Shown here in pieces: positions 28,110-42,122 of a stretch of DNA of 64,000 nt (positions are counted from its first letter, which is position 1; each line of letters begins with the position of its first letter). The DNA is from Babylonia areolata (taxonomy: Eukaryota > Mollusca > Gastropoda > Neogastropoda > Buccinidae): NCBI RefSeq assembly GCF_041734735.1, contig NC_134879.1:1247848-1311847 (forward strand). The letters run 5' to 3'. Made by a program: the position numbers and the translations under genes. The notes beneath the pieces were generated by a model. That model saw only the letters and a program-made list of their open reading frames with translations, did no database searches and had not been told where the DNA came from.

Positions 28110-31100
28110 CCCCCCCAAAGGGATTGTGGCCATTCCATTGGTGCAACTGTGGGTATGGTAAAGAGATAGAGGAGATCGACTCGTACACTGCCGACTGGCA
28201 GGGCCGAGAAAACGCGGATCGCGTCGAGTGAGTTCGCGGATCGATAAAAATGACATGAAAGGTAACACTGACCTGAGTGTGTGACCACAAACCTCTAGAA
28301 GTCATCAGAGGAGGTGGCGGAGGTCTGGAGTCGACCGGAGGGAGCGGAGGAAGTGGAGAAGGCGGCGGGTTGGCGTTGTTTAGAGGGCCAGGAGTAGAGG
28401 GCCCAGAGTGTCAGCGAATCGATTGCGATCGCGCTTTAATTTTAGCACGATTCCCCAATCGAGCTACATAATTATGTGACCTGGTTGGAGACATAATTTG
28501 ACCACAAACAAGAACGCCAGAGAATCGACAGACAGACAGAAAATACGAAAAAACTTAGCCGTATGAAGAGCACAGGTACAGGAGTCATGATGGCTGCCGG
28601 AAAAAGAGGGCGATAACCAGCGGGACAAAGGGGAGGTTACCTACTTCCGGGAGGTTATCGGCCGTAGTTTCGTCTGCTCCGCATGGGCGGATAGTTTGCA
28701 CAGGACAGGAATGTCAGACCCCTGCCGGAGTCTGCACTAGTTGGGTCACGGTTAAGTATGTGTAATTAAAATTCAGATCAATTCACGGTATTTGCCTTAT
28801 TGAAAATGTATTGATACCATTGTACACGGATAAGAACGGTCGGCATGATCTCTATCAGAATCAAGGAAGGGCGGAAAAAGAAAAAAAAGACCAACACCAC
28901 ATCTGCGTAACCCAACGCGCTTAGTCAGGCCTTGAGAAAAAAAGAAAAAAAGAAAAAAGATTAATGAAGTGTTAATGACTGACTGATTGACTGATAGTGT
29001 ATACTAACTATATAGATTGACAGACAACAAATGATGACTACAGTGCATACCAACTGTTCAGATTGACAGTCAACATCACCAATACAGGATTCACAATGAT
29101 ACAGATGTAATGTAGATGTGCATTCTCATCATAATATACAAGACCAACTCACAGTTTAACTTATCAAAAATGTGTTTCTGCAAGGGCTTTTACAACAGCA
29201 TACACCCTTACCTGCATTCTATAGACATTTACCATATGGGTTTAAAAAATTTTTTTTTTTAATTTTAAATCACAAATACCAAAAATTCTTAACCAGTTCA
29301 ACAAAGCAAGACACGCCTTCAACACCCTTCGACCAATCTGGAGATCGACAGCCCTCTCAATCCGCAACAAGATCCGGATTTTTAACACCAACGTGAAGTC
29401 GGTTCTACTCTATGGCTCAGAGACGTGGAGAGTGACAAAGACCAGCACCCACAAGCTTCAGACATTCACCAACAGATGTCTAAGAAACATCCTGAACATC
29501 AGATGGCCAGAGGTTGTCTCCAATGAAGAACTTTGGAACATGACAAAACAGGCCCCACTGGAGACGGAAATCAAGAAACAGAAATGGGGATGGATAGGCC
29601 ATACACTACGCAAGCCTGCAACAAACATCACAAGACAGGCTCTTGATTGGAACCCTCAGGGGAAAAGGAAAGTTGGCCGTCCGAAGCAGACCTGGCGGAG
29701 AAGCATTGAGGCAGAGACAAGGGCGGCCGGAATGACGTGGGCCGAACTGAAGAGGACCAGCCAGAGCTGGGTGCGTTGGAGGAGTGTTGTTGCGGCCCTA
29801 TGTTCCCCACGGAATCAAGAGGAATAAGTCAAGTAAGTCAAGTCAGTGCCAGAGAATTTAGTATATATAAAAAAAAACAAAAAAACCCAACACCAAAATC
29901 TCTTATTCTGTTTCAGAATTCATTCTTTGTGCAAACACTCACAGCCCATAAAATTTGGACCGTCAAGACAACAAATCACAGCAGACATCATTATCAACCA
30001 CTGTAAAAATACAGAAACCAAAATGTTCATGCATGCACACACACACGAAAGCCAGCTGATACCAATGGAACCAATGTGTGAACAGATATATTAAATTCTG
30101 TTAGTACTATAGTTTCATTGTAATTTGTGTGTTATAATACTGCACAGCACAATGTCTGAATGAATACTTACTCTTCTACCGATATAGTTCTTGCTGTGGA
30201 ATGACATATTCAGAACAGTATATTGCTGTAACTTCCCAGTGTATATTATATTTTATTTGTAAACCTTTGAATACAGATTGGTGGAAAAAAAAAATTGGAG
30301 AGAGAAAAAAATGAAAACAAGAGAGGCAAGGCCTTCAAGACTCACTTGTGATACACTTAAAAAAAAAAAAAAAATCCAAGCTTTTTATGTACTGAGTATA
30401 ATTTCAAAATGTAATGTTTAAGATGAGAAAGATCAGTTTAAAGCGAATTAAGTCCCCTAGCATTAATTACAGAGTAATTTCAATATTTTAATATCTGCAC
30501 CAAAACGTTTGCAAAATAAATAAAACTTCCATGCTTAGCAAAAGAAGTTCCTGTTTGAACGAAAAATGATAATAATGACTGCTCTTGTTGTTGGGTCAGA
30601 ATATCAGATCAAAGTGCCAAGTTTAGAGAATACAAAAAATATAAATATAACAGTAAATGCAGTTTGCATATAATTAGGCTTCATTTTTAATTTTTTTGTG
30701 CCCATCCCAGAGGTGCAATATTGTTTTAAACAAGATGACTGGAAAGAACTGAATTGTTCCTATTTTTATGCCTAATTTGGTGTCAACTGACAAAGTATTT
30801 GCAGAGAAAATGTCAATGTTAAAGTTTACCACGGACACACAGAAACACAGACACACACACACAAACAACCGAACACCGGGTTAAAACATAGACTCTGTTT
30901 AAACAGTGAGTCAATAAATAAAAAAACAGGTACTGTCAGTCAGCGCCCACCTGTGGTCCAGGGCAGGAGGTGGACAGCCACAGAGCCGCAGATGGCGTTC
31001 AGCACACACACTGCCTGCACCTTCAGCTGAGGGTAGGTGGTCTTCATCAGGAACTCCCCTACCTCCTGCACACAACACACAGCCATGAACTCATTCATCA

Positions 31101-34100
31101 AGCTGCACACAACACACAGCCATGAACTCATTCATCAAGCTACACACAGTACACAGCCATGAACTCATTCATCTAGCTACACACTATACACAGCCACAAT
31201 CTCATTCATCAAGCTACACACAGTACACAGCCATGAACTCATTCATCAAGCTACACACAGTACACAGCCATGAACTCATTCATCTAGCTACACACAACAC
31301 ACAGCCATGAACTCATTCATCTAGCTGCACACAGTACACACCCATGAACTCATTCATCAAGCTACACACAGTACACAGCCATGGACTCATTCATCAAGCT
31401 ACACACAATACACAGCCATGAACTCATTCATCTAGCTGCACACAGTACACAGCCATGAACTCATTCATCAAGCTACACACAATACACAGCCATGAACTCA
31501 TTCATCAAGCTACACACAGTACACAGCCATGAACTCATTCATCAAGCTACACACAGTACACAGCCATGAACTCATTCATCTAACTACACACAATACACAG
31601 CCATGAACTCATTCATCAAGCTACACACAGTACACAGCCATGAACTCAATCATCTAGCTACACACAATACACAGCCATGAACTTATTCATCAAGCTACAC
31701 ACAGTACACAGCCATGAACTCAATCATCTAGCTACACACAATACACAGCCACAATTTCATTCATCTAACTACACACAGTACACAGCCATGAACTCATTCA
31801 TCAAGCTACACACAGTACACAGCCATGAACTCATTCATCAAGCTACACACAGTACACAGCCATGAACTCATTCATCAAGCTACACACAGTACACAGCCAT
31901 GAACTCATTCATCAAGCTACACACAATACACAACCATGATCTCGTTCATCAAGCTACACACAATACACAACCACGATCTCGTTCATCTAGCTGCACACAA
32001 TACACAGCCACAATCTCAATCATCTAACTGCACACAATACACAGCCATGAACTCAATCATCTAACTGCACACAACACACAGCCACAATCTCATTCATCTA
32101 ACTGCACACAACACACAGCCACAATCTCAATCATCTAACTACACACAATACACAGCCACGAACTCAATCATCTAACTGCACACAATACACAGCCACAATC
32201 TCATTCATCTAACTGCACACAATACACAGCCACAATCTCATTCATCTAGCTGCACACAACACACAGCCACAATCTCATTCATCTAGCTGCACACAACACA
32301 CAGCCACAATCTCATTCATCTAGCTGCACACAACACACAGCCACAATCTCAATCATCTAACTACACACAATACACAGCCACAAACTCATTCATCTAACTG
32401 CACACAATACACAGACACAATCTCGTTCATCTAACTACACACAATACACAGCCACAATCTCATTCATCTAACTGCACACAACACACAGCCACAATCTCAA
32501 TCATCTAACTGCACACAATACACAGCCATGAACTCATTCATCTAACTGCACACAACACACAGCCACAATCTCATTCATCTAGCTGCACACAATTCACAAC
32601 CACAAATCCATTCTTCAAGCCATCCAAAAAGCAAATGAAGATCATAAAAGAAATGAAAGGAACAATGGAAAACAGGCAAGAGCCCGAGAACACCACCCCA
32701 TCACCTGACCAAACGCACGCATGAACTATGCAATAATGTGCTCTCTCACATGATGCAGAATCGTGGCAGAATTTTGGGAAGCAAAACCACAGGCTACAGT
32801 CTCTCTTACTTAAACTGAAAATATCTGCCAGTATTTCTAATGAAGAAAAACCATACTTTCAGCTGCAAATTTTTAAGCAGCCAAAGTGATTCAAGGGCCA
32901 AAAGCTAACCTTAATATCCACACCTCTATCTCCATGATCTTCTGAGCCCTGCCTGGAAATTGAACTGTGTTCCCGTTTCCCCAAACCTTTTTCTTTCCTT
33001 CTAGACTTTCACAACTGTGTGAGGGAGGCCCTGGCTGTGAATAATAATAATAATAATAATAATGGTATTTATATAGCGCTGGATCTTGTGCAGAGACAAA
33101 TCAAAGCGCTTTCGCACCAGTCATTCACACGCATGCATAACTCTAAAACTGTAGAAACTAAAGACAATGAAGGCCAGGCAAGGGAGGCTATTTTGGGAAG
33201 AGGTGGGTTTTAAGGCCAGACTTGAAAGAGCTGAGTGTGGAGACTTGACGAAGCGAAAAAGGAAGTTCATTCCAATCGCAAGGTCCAGAAACAGAAAGAA
33301 CGGCGGCCAACAGTCGAGTGTTTGAATCTGGGTATGCGTAAACAGAGTGGATCCGAAGCCGATCGTAGTGAGCGAGATGGAGTGTAGAGGTGAAGGCAGC
33401 CACAGAGGGCAGTTTTGTGAATGCATCTATAACACAGAGTGCTGATCTTGTACTTTATTCGGTGTGAGACAGGGAGCCAGTGGAGATGTTGCAAAAGAGG
33501 AGTGATGTGCTCAGATCTTTTCTTTCTGAGGACGAGTCGGGCAGCAGAGTGTTGTATGCGCTGAAGGGACTGAATGGATGAAGCAGGCAAACCAGACAAT
33601 AGAGAGTTACAGTAGTCAAGGCGAGAGAGCATGAGAGAAACGACAAGTCTAGAACTGACCTCCACATTGCTGGCCTGCCACAGGTGAGGCCCCCGCCGGG
33701 CCAGCAGCTGCAGGTTGTGCAGGCAGGTGAGGTGGACGCCACAGCGCAGGTCCGAGTTGAGGATGGCCAGCAAGCGGCCCACGTGGGCGGCCATGTTGAC
33801 CAGGGAGTGCACGGCCAGCCAGCTCATGGTGTTCAGCGTCAGGATCACGAAGCTCTGCGCTGGGTACCCCTCCAGCAGGGACTCGCACACTGCAAACGCC
33901 TGTGGTGGGGGGTGGGGGGGTGGGTGTGGTGGGGTGGGGTGTGGGAGGGGGAGGGTAAGTGCGCGCACACACACACACACATTGTTCAACATACTGGTTC
34001 ACTAATGTGACACGTTCAATGTATCTTAATTTTTTTTTTTTTTTTAACATTAATACATCTGTATAATTTTGAGGTACTTGGTCATTATGTGACATGTTCA

Positions 34101-37100
34101 ATGTATCTGTTCAATTTTGTTTTTGTTTTTTTGTTTTTTTACATTATATATCTGTATAACTTTTATGCACCTGTTCATTATGTGACACCTTCAATATATC
34201 TGTTCATATTTTCATTTTAGGTTTGTGTTTCTTTTTCTTTTTTTCTGTCTGTAAGTGTATTTCTTTTACTGTCAGAGTGGGGGGATTGGGGGGGGGGGGG
34301 GGTCAGAGGGGTCTTGAGTGGAGTAAAAATCAGAGAGTGTATGGGACTTCAACCCATGGATACTCACTTTGTAGTCAGGCACATTACCACATGGCCACCA
34401 CCACTCCACTAAATCCAATACTGTGACATACTGAATCTCCAAAGCCTGACAAATGTCATCATTCAATACTGTGACATACTGAATCTCCAAAGCCTGACAA
34501 ATGTCATCATTCAATACTGTGACATGTACTGAATCTCCAAAGCCTGACAAATGTCATCATTCAATACTGTGACATACTGAATCTCCAAAGCCTGACAAAT
34601 GTCATCATTCAATACTGTGACATGTACTGAATCTCCAAAGCCTGACAAATGTCATCATTCAATACTGTGACATACTGAATCTCCAAAGCCTGACAAATGT
34701 CATCATTCAATACTGTGACATACTGAATCTCCAAAGCCTGACAAACGTCATCATTCAATACTGTGACATACTGAATCTCCAAAGCCTGACAAATGTCATC
34801 ATTTAGTACTGTGACATACTGAATCTCCAAAGCCTGACAAATGTCATCATTCAATACCGTGACATGTACTGAATCTCCAAAGCCTGACAAATGTCATCAT
34901 TCAATACTGTGACATGTACTGAATCTCCAAAGCCTGACAAATGTCATCATTTAGTACTGTGACATACTGAATCTCCAAAGCCCGACAAATGTCATCATTC
35001 AATACTGTGACATACTGAATCTCCAAAGCCTGACAAATTTCATCATTCAATACTGTGACATGTACTGAATCTCCAAAGCCTGGCAAATTTCATCATTCAA
35101 TACTGTGACATACTGAATCTCCAAAGCCTGACAAATGTCATCATTCAATACTGTGACATGTACTGAATCTCCAAAGCCTGACAAATGTCATCATTCAATA
35201 CTGTGACATACTGAATCTCCAAAGCCTGAAAAATTTCATCATTCAATACTGTGACATGTACTGAATCTCCACAGCCTGACAGATTTCATCATTCAATACT
35301 GTGGTATAAGGAATCTCCAAAGCCTGACAAATGTCATCATTCAATACTGTGACATACTGAATCTCCAAAGCCTGACAAATGTCATTATTCAATACTGTGA
35401 CATACTGATCTCCACAGCCTGACAAATGTCATCATTCAATACTGTGACATACTGAATCTCCAAAGCCTGACAAATGTCATCATTCAATACTGTGACATAC
35501 TGAATCTCCAAAGCCTGACAAATGTCATCATTCAATACTGTGACATGTACTTCAGCCCCAAAGCTTGACACAATTCATCATCCAGTACTGTGACATGCAC
35601 GGCATCTCCAAAGCTGGACAAAGTTCATCAACATGTTCTGTGATCTGCTGAGAAGAGAGCTCACACCTTGGCTGCTGTGTCTGCATCATGGTGCATGTGG
35701 CGCAGGCTGGGGATCAGCTTCATCTTCATCTCCATGGGCGTGGCCAGGCCAGAGAGCATGGCGATCATCTTGCTGCAGATGGTGGCCGAGAACGTCCTGT
35801 CAACCCAAAAACATGCACACACATATTGGCAAACATCCATATACACACACACTGGCAATGACAAATACGTCCACACATACACATTGGCAGACCCCCCCCA
35901 CACACACACACACCCATGATACTCACACAATGGCAAACATTCAGATACTCCCCCAGTCACACATTGGCAAACATACACATATCCGCATCCACACACAAGC
36001 ACCCACATGCATCTCCAAACACAAACAAAATAAAGGTTTTATAAGTATGCAGAAACTGATCAACAATCAACACCAGGTGTTGTCTAAAACATGTTTTTCT
36101 CAAGGAAAAAAGTTTACACTGTTATGCACAGAGACACACCTTGTGAGCGCTTCCAGTTCCAACTCTCTGTCACAACCACACACACAAAAACACACATGCC
36201 TCCCCCAAACTCATGCGCCTCTCCAAACACAACCAATCTCTCTCCACAATCACTCACTTTGAGTTTTCCGAGAACTTGTCGGCAGCAAAGATGGCTGCTT
36301 CCACCTCCACTGCATCATGGGAGTCTAACGCCAGAATTATGCTGTGGTGAATATTTTTCCTCTCAGGAATCACACTGGCAATGCTCCCAAGTGTTCTGGT
36401 AACAAATGTAATGTACAATCAACATTAATGTTTTAATTATGAGGCTACTGACGTAATGTTCTGTCTGACTCTTTGAATCTCACAAAATGCATTCTTTTTC
36501 TGTGGGCTGTCAATTTCAAAATGTACCAGAGAAACTTAAAGATCTTCCACACAACAAAATCACAATAAAGCACTAAAAATTTCGAATGACAAACTGCATA
36601 AGGTAACACAATGAATAAACAGAATGATTCTCTGAACCAGAATATAAAATACTCTAAATAGTCTGTATAAAAAATACACCAAAACACAACAATACACGAA
36701 AAGACACTGAAAGTGAAAGTGATCCTTGCGCTACATCTAAGCTTGATCAATAAAAAAAATGATTAGAAAAAAAAAAAGAAAAGAATTTGCACCACTTGGA
36801 TAACAGAAAGACAAATGAACAGATAGACAGATAAACAACACTGACCCTTAATCCCCATCTATGGCTGTATGGGTTTGCTTGTAAAGTGTGACTAAATAAA
36901 TCGTATCAGACCCAGATAGATAAACAAAGTGAATCGTAAATCCGCTTCAATGGTCCACACTGCCATGCAGTTTCTTCATGAATGTGTCAACCACTGTTGA
37001 TACAAAAATCACTTCATCCAGAATCCTAAATTAAAAAAAGAAAAAAAGAAAAAAAAAAAGTAATTAAAATCACAAATAATCACTGTTGCTTTGATTCACT

Positions 37101-40100
37101 CTGGACTGATGAATTATTTCCCTTTACTTTTCTGTGCGCACAAAGTGCTCAGTTCACGTTGTTCAAGGCAAACAAAACCAGCTCGGTTTCCTTTTTTCTC
37201 CAGATCAATCATCTTGAATTAATTCCATTATTTCAAAAATCTGAAAGCTAACCCAAATTTCTCACTGACTCCTAGTGTAGCTGGAAACACCAAAGCCACA
37301 AACAACATCATGGTAACGATGATCTATCTATAACAGCATCAAACACGGAGAGAAACTTGCACATGCTGTGGTTTTCGTCAGTATCCTAATGTTGTGTAAT
37401 GAAAGGCTGTTGCATCAGCAGACAAAAGTTCCCCATCATGTATACACATATCAAAAGTTAGGGCAAAAAAAAAAAAAAGTCAAATAGCCTTGAATGACCA
37501 TCCAGAGTACGAACTGCAATAGAGACTTCACTTAAAAAATGAAAATAATCAACATTCTAATATAATCTAAACGGGTACCATAAATATGACTTCTCAAAAC
37601 AAAAAAGCTGACATAATTTAGCGTTATGCTTAAATCAGTTCAACATGATGATTAAGGCCATCAGACCAGCAGTATATTATTCAATAGTCATTGTTAATGA
37701 AAACACATTTTGTTTGACTTGTCTGATAGCTTTCCCTACAGGATCACTGCTGTAATAAAAACAACAAATTCTACAAACAACTTCAATGGAGTGATGTGGA
37801 GTGATGGCCTAGAGGTAACGCGTCCGCCTAGGAAGCGAGAGAATCTGAGTGCGCTGGTTCGAATCACGGCTCGACCGCCGATATTTTCTCCCCCTCCACT
37901 AGACCTTGAGTGGTGGTCTGGACGCTAGTCATTCGGATGAGACGATAAACCGAGGTCCCCTGTGCAGCATGCACTTAGCGCACGTAAAAGAACCCACGGT
38001 AACAAAAGGGTTGTTCCTGGCAAAATTCTGTAGAAAAATCCACTTGGATAGGAAAAACAAATCAAACTGCACGCAGGAAAAAAAAACAACCAAAAAATGG
38101 GTGGCGCTGTAGTGTAGCGATGCGCTCTCCCCGGGGAGAGCAGCCCGAATTTCACACAGAGAAATCTGTTGTGATAAAAAGAAATACAAATACAAAAATA
38201 CTGTAACTAAATGAAGACTGAAATTATACACAGAGATTACTCACCTGACAGTGATGGCCCGGGCTATAGGATCATTGCAGTGGTAAACACCGTAGATTCG
38301 ACGAACAAACTCATCAACATTCAAGATCTTATCTAGATGCTTCTCGCTCTGCTGAACCACACGGAGGATGCACAAGCGGATGAAATTGTTACTGCAATAA
38401 AATTACAAACATCACATGATTCAGCAAACAATGAAAAAAATCAAAGATGAATGCATGTGTATCATCAGCCATGCAACAATACTATTACTAAAATTTGTAA
38501 AAATGCTTAAACCAGTTGCAGAAATGCAGATCTAGATAGTTAAATGATGGAGTCTCCCGTCGGACCGACGGATGAGTAGGCAGGCAGGCTTATCTGTCGG
38601 TGTGTGTCCTCATATGGGAGAAGAGGCCGATTCTGGATGCGCAGCACTTCCCTCAGGTGTTGCAAGGGAAAATGTCTCCAGAAGTTAAGCCCTGTTTCCT
38701 TCGCTCACGCTTCTCCTTAATGGCCAGCATTCTCTTGTTTTCAAACGTCTTTATGCCATTAGAGCACAGCATCCTCCAGCGACAGCGGTCAAGGGCATCG
38801 GTTTCCCAGGAAGCGATGTCAACATCACAGGCTTTGAGGTTTGTCTTCAAGGTGTCCTTGAAGCGCTTGCAGAGTCTTCCAAGTTCGTGGTGGCCTTCCT
38901 TCAGCTGGCCATACAAGAGCATCTTTGGGATCCTGCTGTCATGCAGACAACGTGTCCTGTCCAGCATAGCTGGCACTGGATCAGCAGGCTTTCGATGCTG
39001 GGCAGGCCGCTCCTCTCTAGGACCTGGAGGTTGGAGACCCTGTCTTGCCACTTTATGCTGAGGATCTTTTGTAGGCATCTCTGGTGAAACTGCTCAAGTT
39101 GTTGAATGTGATAGCGATATGTCGTCCATGTTTCACAGCAGTGCAACAAGGTGGTCAGCACAACAGCTCTGTAGGTTTTGATTTTGGTGCTGAGCCTGAT
39201 GCCTTTATTGTTCCACAGCCTGTTGTTGAGTCTGCCAAAGGCGGAGCTGGCCTTGGCGATGCGCAGCATCAATTTTGCATCAAAGGCTCCGTTGCTGCAT
39301 AGGGTGCTGCCCAGGTAGCAAAACTGGTTGACTGACTTGATCTGTGTGTCACTGATCTTGATTGCAGGTGGGGGGGAGGCACTGGCGTTCTGTGAGCTAG
39401 CTGGTTGATACATGGACTCGGTCTTGCTGAGGCTGATGGTGAGTCCAAAGTGCCTGCAGGAGGTTCCCTTCCGTTTGTAAATGTGGACAACTGAAGCCTC
39501 CTTGAAATCCTGGGGGACCTCCCCTCTCTCCCATATAGACTGGAACAGGGCAGTCAGCTTATCTGTCAGCACCTCGCCTCCATACTTGTAGATGTCGGCC
39601 TGGTTTCCATCTGCTCCTGGTGCTTTTCCTGACGTTGTCAGCTTCAGGGCCTTCTGGGTCTTGGCCTTGGTGGGAGGGGCAGCTAGCGAGTCATTGACTG
39701 GTAGCTGTGGGAGGGCTGCAATTACCTTGTCAAATACGGATGAATCCCTGTTGAGGAGGGTGTTGAAGTGCTCTGCCCAGCAGGCAAAGATGTCTTTCTT
39801 GTCTGTCAGGACGGTGGTCTGGTCCAAGGCTCAGACAGGGGTTGATCCTGTGACTCGCGGCCCATACACAGCTCGGAGACCATCATGGAAAGTCTTTGTG
39901 TCAGGAGCATCAGCAGTGGACTGAAGCTCTTCTGACTTTCTCTCCCACCAGGTGTTCTTCATCTCACGCAGCCTCTTCTGTACAAGTTGCTTGGTTTGCA
40001 AGTACTGGTTATTCTTCCTCTGGCAGTCTTTATTGGAAATGTGATCCTGATGCTGTATATGCAGTGTGTTCAGGAGCTTGGAGATTCCAAAGTCATTCTC

Positions 40101-41303
40101 ATCAAGCTAGTCTTTGTTGCTCCTCTGTACAAAGCCGAGTGTGTCAGCTGCTGCTGTGTCCACAACATCTCTAAAGGTGCTCCATACTTCTTCAACATCA
40201 GTCGATGCAGGAATTTCTTGGAGAGCTGCTTGGATTTGCTGCTGCAGCACGTCCTTGGTGATAGGGAGGCGGTGGATGTTCAGCTTCCTAGGGGGTTTCT
40301 GCCTGGCTGGTTGGAGCTTGCGTGCAAGTCTGATGTTCATCTTGCTGCGTACCAGGCAATGGTCCAACCAACAGACTGCTCCTCACATGCAATGTGTAAT
40401 GGAAACATCACCTCTGTCCCTCTGCCGGACAATCACATAGTCCAGCATGTGCCACTGCTTGGAGCGGGGGTGCATCCATGTGTGGGGAGACCAGTGCTTG
40501 TCCCTAAAAAGGTCTGTTCTGATGCTGTGGGAGGATACGGGCGCCGCATCTGCCCCAGTCTACGGCGGACGACCATCACCCCACAGCCGCCTGCGTGCAG
40601 TCATGACTAGGAACTGCCAGCAGCATCCTCTGCCTGTCCCCGTTACCACTTCTCCATCGCTGCAGGGCTTGGGAAAGCTGGGTGTTGAAGGGCTAGCTTG
40701 TCGTTCCGACATTAGCCTGGTTGCCTGACCAGCACAGGCGACTTTTTTTTTAGTGAAGAGGAGTTGTGCAGTCCCTTCCCCACTCTCTCACCTACCGACG
40801 CTCAGTCCCACAGGTGTAGATACTACCATGTGTAGAATGGCCTCGGCAGGTGCAGTTTTTTCTTCGGAGTCCGTCTCCTAGGAGGACTTCCAGCCAAGGA
40901 TAAGAGCTCCCCCTGCTTTTTGGTATCCTCTTCCGCCTTCACAGCCGTTGGGAAAGGTTTCCTCTTCCACCTGGTCCGTCGTTGTGAGACTTCACATGCG
41001 GCAGGTAGTACTGGGTTACATGGTACCAGTAGCAAAGGCTATGCCCCTGACCTGACTCAGAGGCCTAGATTGATGCACTTGTATTACTGAATCTTTCATA
41101 GGATAACTCATTAACTGTTGTACATAACAGATAGTATTGGCACAAACTTCCCATAAAATGGGCTTTAAGCACCTCACATGAATTGATGAAACAATACGTC
41201 GAGCACAAAAACATACCTCTGCACATGAAAAAACAATATATTATATATATATATATTATGTATGATCTGTACACCAATACTACAAATTGCAGATATGAAC
41301 AAT

Positions 41304-41345
<42 letters not shown>

Positions 41346-42089
41346 AAAGATTAAAAAAAATATATAAAAAAGCCCTACACGTTTGCACTCACACACACGC
41401 TCGCGCACACACAAACACTAACCCACACACCGCATGATAATTTTAGTAGAGGGTAAAGTGGGGTGGGTAGGAGGAGGAACTTGAATGCGGACAATTAACA
41501 ATGCTTCATCATACCCAAAAAGACCTGTTTGAACAGGTGGGTTTTCAAGTTTGTTTGGAAAGAAGACAGTGCTGGTAAGTGACAGAGAGGAAGATAATTC
41601 CAGACAGATGTTTGATACTGAAAGGCCCTTTGGCCAAATGTCTTTGAAGAGGTTTTGGGGACTCGAAGGAGCTTTTCAGCAGAAAATGTGAGAGAATGGG
41701 AAGGGGTGTAAGTATGAAGGATAGAAGATAAAACATATGGGAGAGATCCTTCAAAGTGGCAATAAGCCACGGCAATTTGTGTACTGAATTCTGTATTGGA
41801 TGGGTAAACAATGAAGCTGACAATGACACAGGAGTGGGATAACATGATCCTTTTGACTTTCTCAAAATGATTCTTGTGGCATTGTTCAAAATCATCTGCA
41901 AGTGTGACAACAAATCAGAATGCAGACCAGCAAGTAGTCAACTGTAGTAGTCAATGTGACTTACGATTAAGGAACATACAAGATGACTGGTTGCTTTAAT
42001 AGCTAGATATGGTTGAATGGTAGAGATTTTTCTCAGTTGGAAGTTTGCAGTTTTACATAAATTACTGACATGGTTGTTCACGGACAGAG

Positions 42090-42122
<33 letters not shown>

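Noticed and set aside
27731-28231. 166-codon frame ending in a Phe run
   Set aside because: Spans G- and T-homopolymers in the element interior; composition explains it.
31070-32590. Coding repeat protein ([20 protein letters not shown] frames)
   Set aside because: Short open frames of a 37-base array broken by unit variants; no start context or conservation.
34410-35600. CRISPR-like repeat array
   Set aside because: Units are directly adjacent with no unique spacers, in a eukaryotic intron; it is a minisatellite.
35633-36262. Plus-strand frame over INTS7 exon 5
   Set aside because: Antisense shadow of exon 5 joined to CA-rich intron sequence.
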